Part shown: positions 1-14,646 of the stretch, piece by piece
Layout: each line of letters starts with the position of its first letter
How positions within the stretch are numbered: the first letter of the stretch is position 1
Source of the DNA: Fulvia fulva
Lineage: Eukaryota > Ascomycota > Dothideomycetes > Mycosphaerellales > Mycosphaerellaceae
Length of the DNA: 64,000 nucleotides
NCBI RefSeq assembly: GCF_020509005.1
Contig: NC_063019.1
Location: 1,240,001-1,304,000, forward strand
Reading direction: 5' to 3'
The notes under the pieces: model-generated
Seen by the model: only the letters and a program-made list of their open reading frames with translations
Told to the model about the DNA's origin: nothing
Database searches by the model: none
Position numbers and translations under genes: made by a program

Positions 1-155
1 CTAGGATAGTCATTTGAATGGCAGCTTGATATTCGATGGACATTCCGATCGCTGTCGCTCGAGCCACGATGCCGCAGCGTTGAAATACTGGCGCATGGTA
101 GAAGGTGTGTGGGCGACTATGCTTCGAGGGTAAACTTTAGAGGTTTGGTCTGGCA

Positions 156-162
156 TATAAAA
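156..162 (+). promoter_or_regulatory. TATA box of the first small gene
   Basis: TATAAAA lies about 109 bp upstream of the ATG at 265. The stretch between is pyrimidine-rich (CTTCATCTTCATC), as in many fungal 5' leaders. The assignment rests on position only. Confidence 0.45.
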
Positions 163-264
163 GGTCCTGTACCTTCGTGCTCGCTGTGATCTTCATCTTC
201 ATCTTCATCCACAACTTCATCTCCACCTCGCCAGCCTCGCCAGCCTCGGGCCACTTGAACAAGC

Positions 265-722
265 ATGTCGGACATCTTCTGCTGCAACTCTTACAAGCCC
301 TACAAGTCCCGAAGACTCGACCACGAAGCCAAATTCGACTCCTTCATGGCATGGGTCAAGACCGACCACACCATCGACATGTCCGACGCAGACCTGTCTG
401 ACCTCGGACCACCATTCGCAGTCCAGCTCGTCCGTCAAGTCAACTTCGGGCCTCTCGAGAGCAAGAGATACTTCATTCCGACGGCAGGCCAGGACGGGCC
501 ATTCAAGGAGATCACAGAGGGCGACCTGGTACATGCCAACTTCCAGAAGCTGAACGCGTAAGGCCTATTCAACCATGTGATGCGGCAGTCTACTGATGGT
601 CAACAGCTTCAAGCGATTCGCACAACAAGTTCTTCGAGGTCAATCTGTACAAGAAGGATCCGGTCAATAAGCACCACTGGCGCTCTGATATCGCTCGTCC
701 AGGCAGCTCGATCGATTTGTGA
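265..722 (+). CDS. Small hypothetical protein, two exons
   Basis: Exons are 265-557 and 614-722, giving 133 aa. The 56-nt intron starts GTAAGG, has CTGAT as a likely branch site and ends AAG. Splicing joins ...FQKLNA to DSHNKFFEVNLYKKDPVN and ends ARPGSSIDL. The unspliced frame stops just after the donor, while the downstream frame is rich in charged residues typical of coding DNA, so splicing is the better model. There is no signal peptide or membrane segment. The N-terminus carries a CC pair (FCCNSYKPYKSRR) and the middle is acidic. I do not recognise a family and give no function. Confidence 0.6.
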
Positions 723-852
723 ATGAAGGCGGGTCATCGTACGCGGAGAATGTCGCGGGTTGCGCAAAAGTTCTTTGATCGATGCGGTTCACTATTGGTA
801 GTCAGTACCATCATAATCTATGTCATACTTTTCGCTCCAAGCATCATGTCCT

Positions 853-3228
<2,376 letters not shown>

Positions 3229-3429
3229 TTAGAGCGGCTGCACTTGGCGCGGGCCATGCCGGTCGATGCAGTTTCGCGTATCTCGCTTACCTGATTCAAA
3301 AGGTGTGCTAGGGGCAAAATTTGGTTGCTGGCAAAACATTGTTGACGTCGGTGCAGACAACACCACGACAGGTGGTATCGTTGTGTCTAGCGCAGCATTT
3401 GACGCTACACAGACATTTGTAGGTCCATC

Positions 3430-5845
3430 ATGGCGACAAACGGCTACTACACGCCGGGAGACCCTCCGTGCATCCTCTATGTCGGCCACCACGAGTCCCA
3501 CAGATCAGGTCCAGTAACGAGCCAGCTACTCGGAACAGCTCAGCAGGCAGGATATGAGCTACTGACAGCGCCAATCACCACACCACACTTCCAGAGCAGA
3601 GTACTGGCCAAGCTTGCAGAACACGTGAAGCACCTCGAGCATTGTCATCTACCAGGAGCTGTCCCGCTGCCAAGCATTGCACCACTTCTACCAGAGGACT
3701 CGGACTTGACCCCCGAGGAGAGCAACAGCGCTTTGATCGGAGTCATCAGCCCGTGGATAGATCTCGGATCATCTGATCCACTTATCGCTCACATCAGCAA
3801 GCAAGTATTCAGCATTGAAGTTGCATATGCAGCCTTTAGTGGCGTGAGCAATGTGCTTGTCCATGGCCCGATCCAAGGCTCGGACGCTGTCCAATATGCG
3901 CGATGCATGCTCGAAGGTCTAGGTCTTGGCCCATACATTCAGTTGCAGATCTTGCTTCCAATCAGTGGCGAGTTGGAACTGGAGGGAAGCGAAGGTGCAC
4001 ATCTGTCAGAACTTGCTAGGCCACAATATGTCGAGGAACCAGCCGAGGATGAAGACCAGGATCCAGATCTGTTCAGCAGTTGGGAGACGTGGAACGCTAT
4101 CCGGAACATCTGCAGCTACAGCACCAAGCTCACAGTAGGTATGTTGACACTATGCTCTTTCGCGTCTATTCTTTCCTGCCCAAACTCTCCTTCCGCATGT
4201 GCGATCCTCAGACGATCCATATAAAGCCAACAGCAGGTACGCGCCTCCAGCACCAAACCCATGGTTCATCTGCTGACTTTGTCATCTTTGCACAGCACTG
4301 GAGCTTCCGCGTCAACTCCCGCCAATGAACATACAGTCGAGGTGGTTCTCTGAGCCTGTACGCCAGCTTGTTTACCCTCGTACGAGCTTTATTCGCAACG
4401 GCAAAGGCTTTCCAGTCCTGTCGAAAGACCACCAAGAGCTTCTCACCCGGTTCATTCGCCTGAGGTTCCCGCCATGGATCCTCTTGGCCGACGTCGACCC
4501 TGTTGAACATCTTGAGCAAGACACGTCTGCTGGAGCAGCATCAGAGCCGACACCTGCAGAAGCTGCATCCAAGGCTGCAGTGGAGGCTATCAGTCCCGTC
4601 GCACACCTTCAATACATCCGACACCTGCAGCAGACACAGCCATCACGGCCACCCATCGAGCGTTTCGGCCAAGGGTACCAAGACTACATTCAGTCACCGC
4701 TCCAGCCTTTGACGGACAATTTGGAGTCCATCACATATGAGGTGTTCGAGAAGGACCCCGTCAAGTACGAGTGGTACGAGAGAGCCGTCGCTGCGGCCCT
4801 TAAGGATCTACGTGCTAAGCTTGGTGAACACAAAGAGATTGTGGTCGCTGTCGTTGGAGCAGGACGAGGGCCACTGGTAACACGATCACTTCGCGCCAGC
4901 AAGTCTACTGGCATCCCAATCACCATGTGTGCTGTCGAGAAGAACCCCAACGCACACGTTCTGATTCAGCGACGCAATGCCACAGACCCGCTGTGGAACA
5001 ACAAAGTGTTGATTTACAAGTCAGACATGCGTACCTGGCCAGGACCCACCGTCAATGGTCAAGTCAAGCAAGTCGACATCCTGGTATCCGAGCTACTGGG
5101 CTCTTTCGCGGACAACGAGCTATCTCCAGAGTGTCTTGACGGCGTGCAACATGTCTTGCACCCAGACCACGGCATCAACATCCCACAAAGCTACAGCGCT
5201 CACTTCACACCCATCGCCAGTCAAAGACTGTACAGCGATCTCCTCGGCAGATCCGGCGACGACAAGTGGGAGCTGCCAGCAGTCGTCATGCTTCACCAGT
5301 ACGACGACCTTTGCATCCAAACCACAGCAAACGGCACTCGCATCCCCGACGTAAAAGAGGCATGGTCTTTCTCGCACCCCATCCCCGCTTCCATCGTCAC
5401 CCAAGCCTTCATCCGCTCCGGCGGCGTAACAGACCACGGCGGCTGGACCGGCGGCGACGGCAAAAACGAGCACAACGCCCGCTCCTGCAAAGTCTCCTTC
5501 AAATCCCAGGACCGCGGCACCTGCCACGGCCTAGCAGGCTACTTCGAAAGCGTCCTCTACGCCCCAGCGGACGGCAGCAAGAAGGTCGAACTGAGCATCA
5601 ACCCAGTAACGATGGAGGAGAAGTGTAAAGACATGATTAGCTGGTTCCCGATCTTTTTCCCGCTCAAGACGCCGTTGACGGTGCCGGATGAGGCGGAGAT
5701 CGAGGTGAGTATGTGGCGCATGACGGATGATCGGAAGGTGTGGTATGAGTGGTTTGTGGAGGTGTTTCAGAGGATTGGTGGGAAGAGGATGAGGTTGGCG
5801 GCGTCGGAGTTGCATTCGTCGAGGAAGAATGGGTGTTTGATGTGA
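3430..5845 (+). CDS. SKB1: Type II protein arginine methyltransferase PRMT5 (Skb1/Hsl7)
   Basis: Exons 3430-4138 and 4296-5845 give 752 aa. The 157-nt intron has donor GTATGT and acceptor TTGCACAG, and joins ...STKLTV to ALELPRQLPPMNIQSRW. Residues 1-240 are the TIM-barrel part. The Rossmann domain has TYEVFEKDP, whose Phe (about 387) corresponds to the residue that sets symmetric dimethylation, motif I VVGAGRGP (about 422-429), and the double-E loop ELLGSFADNELSPE (about 502-515) with both catalytic Glu. The C-terminal beta-barrel is complete. It transfers methyl from SAM to arginines of Sm proteins and histones, and in yeasts links to Swe1/Shk1 control of mitosis and shape. Human PRMT5 needs a WD40 partner, which is not in this window. 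Confidence 0.93.
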
Positions 5846-6250
5846 TTGCATGCGGGGATGAGTGGGTATCGACGCAACGTGTGCGGATATGCATCGTATG
5901 TCAGGTCTTGTGATAGAGTCCAATGAGGAGCTCGGCGATATCACTCATGTGGGATCAATTTACTCGTGCTTCCCAGCAATGAACATCCCGTGCTTTGGTT
6001 CCAACAAGCCGAGCTCGAGCAACAAGATACAAAACAGTATTGACCGCATAGTATCATTTCACATGCACCATCAAAATAAAGTTCAAGATATCAAGCCCCG
6101 CAAAGCGCTCCGTCACCACTCACCACGCGCCAGCAACGCGCTGCATGAAAGTACCTCGGTCACTCTTCAGAATCCTAAACCTTACCGCAATTGCCTGGCA
6201 CACTTTCTCGTCGCAGCATCTATTCGTAGCCCTTCGAAGATGTATTTACC
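5846..6250. other. Intergenic, PRMT5 3' side to carrier 5' side
   Basis: I see no convincing gene here. Short open frames overlap the PRMT5 end and lack a family signature. The last 100 bp must hold the promoter and leader of the carrier gene that starts at 6251. Confidence 0.5.
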
Positions 6251-7253
6251 ATGTCGAACCCGAAACAGGCGACCCCGCCAGCTCCAGCTGCTCCGAAATC
6301 CGCACTTGCCACAATAAAGGACCAAATCCTCCCATTCGCAATAGGCGGCGGGTCAGGCCTCATAGCAACAACATGCGTGCACCCCGTCGATATGGTCAAG
6401 GTGCGCTTGCAGCTGCTCGGTGAAGGGCAAGGTCGAGGCACGAAAGCGCCGAGCCCACTCGATGCTGCACGGATGATCGTGGCAGAAGGAGGATATGGCC
6501 GGCTGTACAACGGTATCTCGGCGGCATACCTTCGACAGCTGTCGTATGCTACCCTTCGACTGGGCTTTTACGATCGATTCCTGGCGGCTGTGACGACAAG
6601 AGCTGAGAGTAAAGGGCGAGAGGTGCATTTTGGCGATCGAGCTGTCGCTAGTCTAAGTGCTGGTGGTTTGGCTGCGGCGATTGCGAATCCTGCTGAGGTT
6701 GGGTTGATTAGGATGCAGAGCGATGGGATGAAGCCGCCGGCGGAAAGAGCAAATTATAAGTCAGTGGTGGATGCTCTGATGCGGATCGGGAAGAATGAAG
6801 GCGTTGCTGCGCTTTGGCAGGGAGCATATCCTACCATTGTGCGAGCGATGGCGACGAATTTCGGGCAGCTGGCATTCTTCTCTGAATCGAAGGCCCAACT
6901 GGAAAGGCATACATCCATGACCCAAAGGAATCGAACAATCGTGGCTTCCGGTATCGCTGGCTTCTTTGCGGCGGCTTTTAGCTTACCGTTCGACTTTTTG
7001 AAGACGCGATTGCAGCGAGGTGGTGATACCTACAAGGGTATAATCGATTGCGCGACGAAGGTCGCTAAAGAAGAGGGCCTGTTGAGGTTTTATCGAGGGT
7101 TCGGCACCTATGTGCTGAGGATGGCACCACATACGTGGGTATCGTGTTGAAATCGTTCACTGCCTGTGCTGACTGTTTGCTTCTAGAATTATTACGTTGA
7201 TCGTGGCAGACAACGTGAAAGCTTTGATAATGCCAGACGCGAAGGGATTGTGA
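6251..7253 (+). CDS. Mitochondrial carrier, 2-oxoglutarate/malate type
   Basis: Exons 6251-7134 and 7187-7253 give 316 aa. The 52-nt intron has donor GTGGGT, branch CTGAC and acceptor TTCTAG. Three mitochondrial-carrier repeats are visible, with Px[DE]xx[KR]x[KR] signatures PVDMVKVRL, a second-repeat form PAEVGLIRM, and PFDFLKTRL. The second repeat with IRMQSDG and the segment ending in LWQGAYPTIVRAM resemble SLC25A11 (OGC). The family exchanges 2-oxoglutarate for malate or other dicarboxylates across the inner mitochondrial membrane. Without splicing the protein would end in WVSC and lose its last helix; splicing restores MAPHT-IITLIVADNVKAL. A dicarboxylate carrier is the main alternative. 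Confidence 0.88.
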
Positions 7254-7538
7254 TGATAAACCTGTGCCAGTGGTGTGGAGTTTAATGGTAGGCTCTCGGT
7301 CGTTGTGGAGCGGCGTTGACATAAACTCTTGATGTCCAGTATTGCTGGCTGCAGTTCATCTACTGGAGCTTCTCTCTGCCGTGGTCGTGCATCAGCATAT
7401 AGACAACAACATGCTCAAGGTCCTCCTAGCTGTTGCATTACTCGATGAGAGCTCAGAATTAAGGTTCGGCATCTGTGGTGTCCATCCACTTAGGTCGTGA
7501 GGTTGCCTGATATTGTGGCACAGTGTCAGTATTCAGAC

Positions 7539-8207
7539 ATGCAAGAAAGTTCAGTTGCCAATCCCTACATATCGTCGCTGGCCGGGAATTTCGCCACCAC
7601 AATGAATCAAGACTACCTAATGAGCGCAATCAGTCGAGCCGACTTTCGGTCAGCCCTTCAAGCATATCCGACCTTGATATCGCCGGAGCTCGCAGCGCTC
7701 GACGGGTCGCGCTATGAAAGCATCCCGAACAGTCTGGCATTGCAAGTCTCCAAAGGCGGGATTCCGTCTCTGTCACGTTCGCAGCGCCAGGTACTGCAAG
7801 ACTGGACGACCGCTCGTAGCTCCAATCGCAGTGCGGCTCAAGCTTTTGACAAGGAGGTCAACGAGCGCCTGATGAACAGCGCCTTCAAGCGCGTTGGGCA
7901 GTCCGTATCAGAGTACGGCATGAAGAAATCTCTCCAGGATCTCAAAGGGGTCGGCATGGTGCACGCAAGTCTCCTGTCGAGCGTGTGCAGGCCGAAGGAT
8001 GTTCCGTTCTTCTCGAAGGAGTTCTATTCTGTTGAAGAGTATCTGGTGATTTTGAAGGAGGCGCAAAGCTTGAGGGGCAGACTGGGAGAAGATGTGGGCA
8101 TGATGGGGACTGAGAAGGTCGCGTTTGTGCTCGTGAAATGGGGCAAGGTTGCTAGTGGCAAGAGGGAAGTCGCGGTTGGTGAGGGCAGTGAAGATGAACT
8201 GTCATGA
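7539..8207 (+). CDS. Hypothetical protein
   Basis: An uninterrupted frame of 222 aa runs from the ATG at 7539. A second ATG at 7602 (context CACAATGAA) would give 201 aa and is about as plausible. The protein is soluble and probably helical, with KGVGMVHASLLSS (a possible small helix-hairpin-like turn), a conserved-looking SVEEYLVILKEAQSLRG stretch and an acidic C-terminus (GEGSEDELS). No signal peptide, membrane helix or known catalytic motif is visible. Codon use matches neighbouring genes. It sits head-to-tail between the carrier and Nup49 genes. Confidence 0.65.
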   Translation: MQESSVANPYISSLAGNFATTMNQDYLMSAISRADFRSALQAYPTLISPELAALDGSRYESIPNSLALQVSKGGIPSLSRSQRQVLQDWTTARSSNRSAAQAFDKEVNERLMNSAFKRVGQSVSEYGMKKSLQDLKGVGMVHASLLSSVCRPKDVPFFSKEFYSVEEYLVILKEAQSLRGRLGEDVGMMGTEKVAFVLVKWGKVASGKREVAVGEGSEDELS

Positions 8208-8455
8208 TAGTGGAGTGCGAGCTCAGTGTCCGTGGGCGGATATAAACGAGTGGACATGCATGTGGTGACGATGTACAGTGAATGGAAGCCCAGTGGTCTT
8301 GTTCCACGCGAAGTGCTGAAGCCTTTCTCTGATCCCTGTCAGTCGCGTTGCAGCTCTCCCGCGGTGTTTTGCGACAACCTCAGCATCAGCACAATCACCG
8401 CCATTCTCTGGACCAGACTTGTACATTTCTCAGGCGCATTGTAAGGATTGTCAGG

Positions 8456-10006
8456 ATGGCGTTCGGGCGCTCCAACTCGTTGTCTCTGAACACCGGCGCG
8501 ACCAACAGCTTGTTGTAAGTAGATTCTACTTTCCGGTCCGCATTCCTCGCTACTGCATCTTGTACCACCATAACCTCCTTGCTCTTGCTGCAACCAAACG
8601 GCGGGATCCAGTCATTGTGATGCTCTCGGCTAATATCTGGCAGTTCGCAGCAACAACAGCAGACTCCAGCGAACAACACATCGAGCCTCTTCGGCAACAC
8701 TGCACAACAATCACAACCACAGCAGACGAGCAGTCTCTTTGGCAACGCAGCGACCACGACACCACAAACCCAACCCCAGCAGACAGGAGGACTCTTCGGC
8801 GCATCTGCAGCGCAAACACAGAACACGACTGGAGGCACAGGAGGAGGCGGAGGGCTATTTGGCAACACAGGCGGAGGCACCATGCAGAACACGTCTGGTA
8901 GCATATTTGGGGCGGCGCTGGGCGGCAACAACAACAACACACAGAGCAAACCTTCAGGGAGTCTGTTCGGAGCACCGACGACAAACAACACAAGCACTGG
9001 CGGGACTGGGCTTTTCGGTAGCACGACCAATGCGAACACGAACACACAACAGCAGGGCAGTCTCTTCGGCGCCAACAAGCAGCACACTCAGAATCAGTCA
9101 GGCAGCTTGTTTGGAGCTGCGCCGCAACCCCAGCCAACACTTCTCCACTCAGTACATCACAATGCCGCTGTTCAGAACACACCTTTTGGCCGACTTAGCA
9201 TGGGCCAAAGTGCGAACCCCCAGCCGCCAGTCAGCGCAACAAATGTAAATCTCGACGACCTCAAGCCGACTACACGTTTCGAGGATTGCATCGAGCCATT
9301 GAGGCAGACATTGGAGGATATGGACAAGATGATTCAGAAACAAGAAGAGTATGCAAGGTCATGTGAGGCTTTCATGCCTGAACACTCCAACAAGGTTGAA
9401 AGCATAGCGCCAGATGTCAATTTCGTCAAGAGCAAGGCAGAAGATGTGGAACAAGCATTAGTGTCAGATGCGTACGGCGTGGAGGCACAACGGAAGAACA
9501 CTGAAAAGGACATCAAAGATCTCGAGCGCCTCGCTCGCCTTACACAGAACCTCGCCCTACCAGCTGCATACCACTACTCGGGGAATATGAGCTTGAACAG
9601 TAGCTTCGCGCAGCAACGACCACAACAGCCATCCTCAACGAAGGAAGGCGAGGAGCCTAGTGGCTACGATGTCGATCTGATCAGCAACTACTTTTCACCG
9701 CTCGCGAACGACCTACAGACGATGATGAAGGGCTACGCCGATAACCTCAGTGAGATCGAGAGTCATCTAAAGGTCATCGAGAGCTCGGCGGTCATGCAGG
9801 CACAGACACTGGCTCAACGCAAGGCAGGCATGAATGGCGCTCAACAAGCAAGTGGTGATGACACGGTCAGAGAGCTCACCGATACTCTGCGAGGCTTCGA
9901 GGAGAGCATTCTTGGTGTGGCTAGTGTTGTTGGAGAGTGCAGAGACGGCGTCACTGAGCTGATGCTTGGCCGTCTGGGTGGGAATGCGAGATCAAGCGCG
10001 TACTAG
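8456..10006 (+). CDS. NUP49: FG nucleoporin Nup49 (Nup58/45 family)
   Basis: Exons 8456-8514 and 8644-10006 give 473 aa. The first exon encodes MAFGRSNSLSLNTGATNSL. The 129-nt intron (GTAAGT...TGGCAG) is followed by about ten SLFG/GLFG/SIFG repeats in Gln/Asn/Thr-rich spacers up to roughly residue 180. After the bridging NTPFGRLSMGQ motif comes a coiled-coil region (DLKPTTRFEDCIEPLRQTL onward) typical of Nup49/Nup58. In the Nsp1-Nup57-Nup49 channel trimer the FG part lines the pore and the coiled coils assemble the complex. Starting at the internal ATG at 8882 would lose half the repeats. Confidence 0.9.
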
Positions 10007-10998
10007 ATGGGCATCAAGGATACGGCGTTCAGTTCGCGGGTCGAGTCACCAGGATGGGAATGATGCATTTAGCGAAGGCGTTCGTGTGTGAAGTCACGGC
10101 TGCTGACAGAAGTGGCAGATGTAACATTGAAGCACGTCAAATCCAATCGAAAGTTGGTTAGAGTTCGACGAGACGACGACCCCAATTGTTTCGTACATGT
10201 ACGAACAATGCTCCACTATCTTGACTCACACCGGCCGGTCTGTCCGACGGAGTTGCCAAATCGGGCTTGCTGGCCGCGTCGGAAATGTGGACTGACCTTC
10301 CAGTGATCTTCCCGTGCGCAAATAATGTGCAGACTCGAGCTCCTCCACCACGGGGACTCCATAGTTCCTCCACTACTGCGGAGCATGCGGAGTCCAGCTT
10401 CACCACTAGCGTTGTCGAGCCACGAATCCACCATGGCAGTGATGGCCTCAATTGTTGGCCATGTCGATGGCCAAGGTGGATGTAGGCTCACCCATCGCGG
10501 CCGAACTGTGAAAACCGCTAAGATGTTTTGAGATCTGGGGTGCCTCCATCAAGTGTCAATCAAAATCAGGCGATTAGTCATACATCCACCACAGCTATCC
10601 ACTGGCCACTGGGTGAAATGTCGTTGGCCGTACGGCTGTTGCTTAATCCAGCGTGGCCGAACAACACTATTCACCACGTTCTTCTTGTTAGGGCAGACCG
10701 CTTAATCATGCCGATCTAGCACGCACTATGCGAGCGATCGTGACAGTGCTCTTGCACTTTGTGCCAACCAGGATCCACTACAAGAGAACGGCAGATGGCG
10801 CGGAGCGCCACATCGAATACTGCTGCTGCGCGCGCGGCCGCGTCAAGATGCTATGGAAGCCAATAATGCCTTGTTGGCTGTGGATCTGCGAGGCGATTTG
10901 CATCGGTAGCTGAATAATGGGAAGAGTGTTAACATATATACCCAACGTTGCCTGCAATGCTTCCGAGGCCTCGGCCGTGTCGTCTTTCCACCTTGAAT
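10007..10998. other. Intergenic stretch ending in the GH3 promoter
   Basis: No convincing gene is seen in 992 bp. Only short overlapping frames occur. A CTGGGG motif at 10535-10540 fits the CreA/Mig1 consensus SYGGRG, which would suit carbon-repressed cellulase-type control of the downstream gene. A single 6-mer is weak evidence. Confidence 0.5.
10935..10940 (+). promoter_or_regulatory. TATA element of the GH3 gene
   Basis: TATATA lies 64 bp upstream of the start codon at 10999. Position and sequence fit a core promoter. Confidence 0.4.
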
Positions 10999-13686
10999 AT
11001 GGTAGCCAAAGCTTTGACGTATCTAGGTCTCCTCGCCCAGGTCGCCAGCGCAGCGACCTGGAAGAACCATGCAGATTTCCTTCACAGTCCAGGTCCTGAG
11101 GAGATTCCCAGCCGTAAGTAGGGACGAAAACCATAACACATCGGAACATGTCTGACCACCACACAAAGCTCTCGCAACCGGCGCCGGCTGGGAAGACGCC
11201 TTCGTCAAGGCCACCGACTTCATCTCCCGACTCACCCTCGAAGAGAAAGTCGCTCTAGTCTCCGGTACGGAGGGTCCCTGTGTTGGCAACATTGCACCCA
11301 TCAACCGTCTCAATTTCACTGGACTTTGTATTCAGAATGGTCCTCTAGCTCTTCAGCAGGGAACTTACTCTTCTGTCTTCGGTGCTGGACTTACCGTCGC
11401 GACTAGTTGGCATAGGGACGGTGCGTACACGAGAGGCCACCAGCTTGCTGAGGAGTTTCGAGGGAAGGGCAGTCAGGTCATTCTTGGGCCTGTTGCGGGG
11501 CCGTTGGGGAGGCATGCGAATGGGGGGAGGAATTGGGAGAGGTTTGTGGGTAACCTAGATGATTGCTTGGGTAGTGGAGCGCTGATGGGATGTCGCAGAG
11601 CCCGGATCCGTATCTCACGGGAGAGCTTTTCTCGGAGACGATTGTGGGGATGCAGGATGGGGGTGTGCAGGCTTGTGCTAAACGTAAATTGCAAATAAAG
11701 CTATGTCTGAGAGAAAAGATGGCGAAGATGTGAAGCTAACGAGGGTATCAGACTATATCGGCAACGAACAAGAGACTCAACGCCAGCCCAGCACGGTCAA
11801 TGGCACCACGGTCGAGAGCGTCTCAGCAAATATCGATGATCGCACTATGCATGAACTATACCTCTGGCCTTTTGCGCAGGCCGTGAAGGCTGGTGTTGCG
11901 AGTGTCATGTGCAGTTACAACCGTCTCAACCAGACCTATGCATGCCAGAACAGCAAAGCTCAGAACGACATCCTCAAGGGCGAGCTTGGGTTTCAGGGAT
12001 ATGTCATGAGTGACTGGGATGCTACGCATAGTGGTGCTTTGGCGGTCAATGCTGGTGAGGACAAGTTCCGTCCTTCATGTGCGACCTGGATGCTGACGTA
12101 GGATAGGCGAGGACATGGAAATGCCGGGCACCGCCTCATCCGGAGATGCCTTCTTCCACCAGAATCTCACCAACTCTGTCAACAATGGCTCCGTGTCCAC
12201 CGACCGTATCGACGACATGGCGAAGCGGATCCTAACACCATACTTCCACCTCAAGCAAGACCAGGATTTCCCAGGTACGGATCCGGCCTCCGTTGCCACC
12301 AATGCCATTCTCTTCAGCAATCCCGGCTCATACGAATACAACTACACCTTCGGCGATGAAGCCAATATCGACGTTCGCGCCGATCACGGAGAGTCTATTC
12401 GCGAGGCAGGTGCAGCTGGGACAGTGCTGCTGAAGAATGTCAACAGCACTCTGCCTCTGAAGAATCCACGCCATATTGGAGTCTTCGGTAATGATGCTGG
12501 AGACTTTACGAATGGTATGTCGTATTTTACCTTCAACGGTATTGGCAACTACGAATATGGCACCCTGGCCACCGGCGGAGGATCCGGATCTGGTCTCTTC
12601 ACCTATGTCGTCTCACCGCTTGAAGCGATCAAGCAGCGCGTAGGTCGCAAGGATAAGGGCCTCGTGCAGTACGTCCTCAACAACACTGCTATCATCCAAG
12701 ACACATCATCTTGCAACGCATCATCATCATGCACACCGGATGCTATAAATGCGAACGGCAGCCCTTACATCGTCACCCTGCAACCACAACCCCCAGAGGT
12801 CTGCCTCGTCTTCGTCAAAAGCTGGGCGACAGAGTCCGAAGACCGCACATCCCTCGACTTCGACTGGCAAGGTGACCAAGTCGTGGAAACAATCGCATCA
12901 TGGTGCCCGAATACCATTGTCGTCACGCACTCTGGTGGTGTCAACGTCATGCCCTGGGCAGACCACCCTAACATCACCGCTATTCTCGCGGCTCACCTCC
13001 CTGGCGAAGAATCTGGGAACAGTATCGTTGATGTCCTGTGGGGTGAATCTGAACCCTCTGGAAGACTTCCTTACACCATCGCCAAGAAAGCGTCTGACTA
13101 CGACTTCGCACCTATCACGAATTCCACTGCACTCTTCCAGACGACGAACCCTTACGCGTGGCAGGCAGACTTCACCGAAGGTACGCTAACTGACTACCGT
13201 CATTTCGACTACTACAACACTTCAGTACAGTACCCCTTCGGCTACGGCCTCTCCTACACAACTTTCTCCCTCGCATCGGAGTTGACCATAACCCCAACCT
13301 CAAACGTCACCATCACCGCAACCCCGCCTGAAGCACCTACAGCGCCAGGTGGGAACCCTCACCTATGGGAAACACTCTATACCATCAAAGCCACCATCAC
13401 CAACACCGGAACACGAGCCGGTGCGGCGGTTCCGCAGCTTTACCTCAGCCTCCCAGGGCCACGTGGAGGCGGTATTGAGCCGAAGAATGTACTGAGAGGG
13501 TTTGAGAAGGTCAGGCTAGAGGTCGGAGAGAGTAAAGTTGTGGAGTTTGCGTTGAAGAGAAGGGATGTTAGCTATTGGGATGTGGTGACGCAACAGTGGA
13601 CGGTTGCGGATGGTGAGGTTGTGGCGAGGGTGGGGTGGAGTAGTAGGGAGTTTGAAGTGGAGGGACGGTTCAGGCTGTTAGAGTGA
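10999..13686 (+). CDS. Secreted GH3 beta-glucosidase
   Basis: Five exons, 10999-11113, 11169-11545, 11599-11683, 11752-12054 and 12107-13686, give 819 aa; all four introns are 52-68 nt and restore GH3 motifs exactly. Residues 1-19 look like a signal peptide. Seen in order: [50 protein letters not shown] with the KH pair, the nucleophile motif [10 protein letters not shown], the (alpha/beta)6 domain with TESEDRTSL carrying the probable acid/base Glu, [17 protein letters not shown], and a C-terminal fibronectin-III-like domain. It should hydrolyse cellobiose and beta-glucosides outside the cell. Oddity: the usual QDGPLGxR reads QNGPLALQ, so two residues that normally bind glucose in subsite -1 are changed. 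The ERF in GRNWERF also differs from the common EGF. Confidence 0.9.
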
Positions 13687-13956
13687 GCGGGATTAGATGG
13701 GATAGGGGAGAGTTGTGAGCAGTACAAGGTGGAGAGTACATGAAGACACTCATATCAGCAGGCCGCCACCGGATAGTGAGCGAGTATCATGGATTGAAAT
13801 GGACAGGCGTCATCTTTACTGTGACTATTGGCCAGGATCGTGTATCTGAACGACTCCGAAAGGATTCTTCTGGTCGCTTTGGTCGACGTTATCTGCCTCA
13901 AGACTTTCTTGAAACCCTCATTCCGCAGCCATCGCAAGTGCTTCACCATGTGCGCA

Positions 13957-14646
13957 TCACCGAGCAAGATCACGAGCCTTCTGGTAGCGCCATCCACCAC
14001 GCACCCCATCATCCTTGCAAGCGAACTCCAGCTGATCGCCAATGTACTCTGGACGCTGCAGGAATGCGTCGCGGGCCTCAGAGAGACTGAATGGCTTCGG
14101 AGTGTTGCCCAAGAATTCAACACGCTCGAGTCGAATGTTCTTGACCAATTCCCGGTTTTCGGTGGCGAGGCGTCTCAGAAAGCCTCGGAAGAATGATATG
14201 TCAATCTGAGCTGAGGAGCAGGAAGAGTGCTTCCAGAAGATGACCTTGCTGTAGAAGACTTTGCTGGCTTCGGCGCGGATCTGGCGGCAGACTTGGAGGA
14301 GAGGTGGTGGGTGGTATCGTTCTGCGTTGTAGGACGAGACTTCGTAGCCGTGGTGGTCGGTCACTGTGGTGTCCGCGAGTTCTGGGTGAGCTTCATTGAT
14401 GGCGAGCAGGCGTTGCCCCTGTGGTTGCGGGAACATGGCCAAGGCGTAGATCTTCTCGCGAAGCTCAAGTGGCAGGCGACGGAGGTGACATGGTGGTGCT
14501 GGCGGAGATCCGGCGATTGCGCGGTCGACTGTGGTGTGTTAGTCTGATGGTGGTATAGTGGCGGCGGGTAAGATACCTTGTTCTAGTGTTGCGAGGAGGG
14601 ACCTGCGCAGGTCGTGCAGCTCTGGCAGTGAGCTGGTGGTGGCCAT
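13957..14646 (-). CDS. 2EXR/F-box-like hypothetical protein
   Basis: Exons are 14577-14646 and 13957-14528 (213 aa), with a 48-nt intron (donor GTATCT, acceptor CACAG). Splicing yields MATTSSLPELHDLRRSLL... then RLPLELREKIYALAMFPQ, the LPxELRxxIY core of 2EXR/F-box-like fungal proteins. It is followed by PPLLQVCRQIRAEASKVFYS, the second conserved block of the family. Function is unknown; such proteins are often expanded in plant-associated Dothideomycetes and are thought to bind partners through the F-box-like part. Two relatives in this window (about 19.5 and 27 kb) are broken, so this is the only intact copy. Confidence 0.72.

Noticed and set aside
1..264. Search for a CRISPR array, operon or bacterial promoter features across the window
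   Set aside because: Spliced eukaryotic genes and RIP show this is fungal nuclear DNA; no spaced direct repeats of CRISPR type were seen anywhere.
8550..9182. Long minus-strand frames opposite the Nup49 repeats
   Set aside because: They are Cys/Leu-rich antisense readings of the CAA/GGC-rich FG repeats; no real gene.
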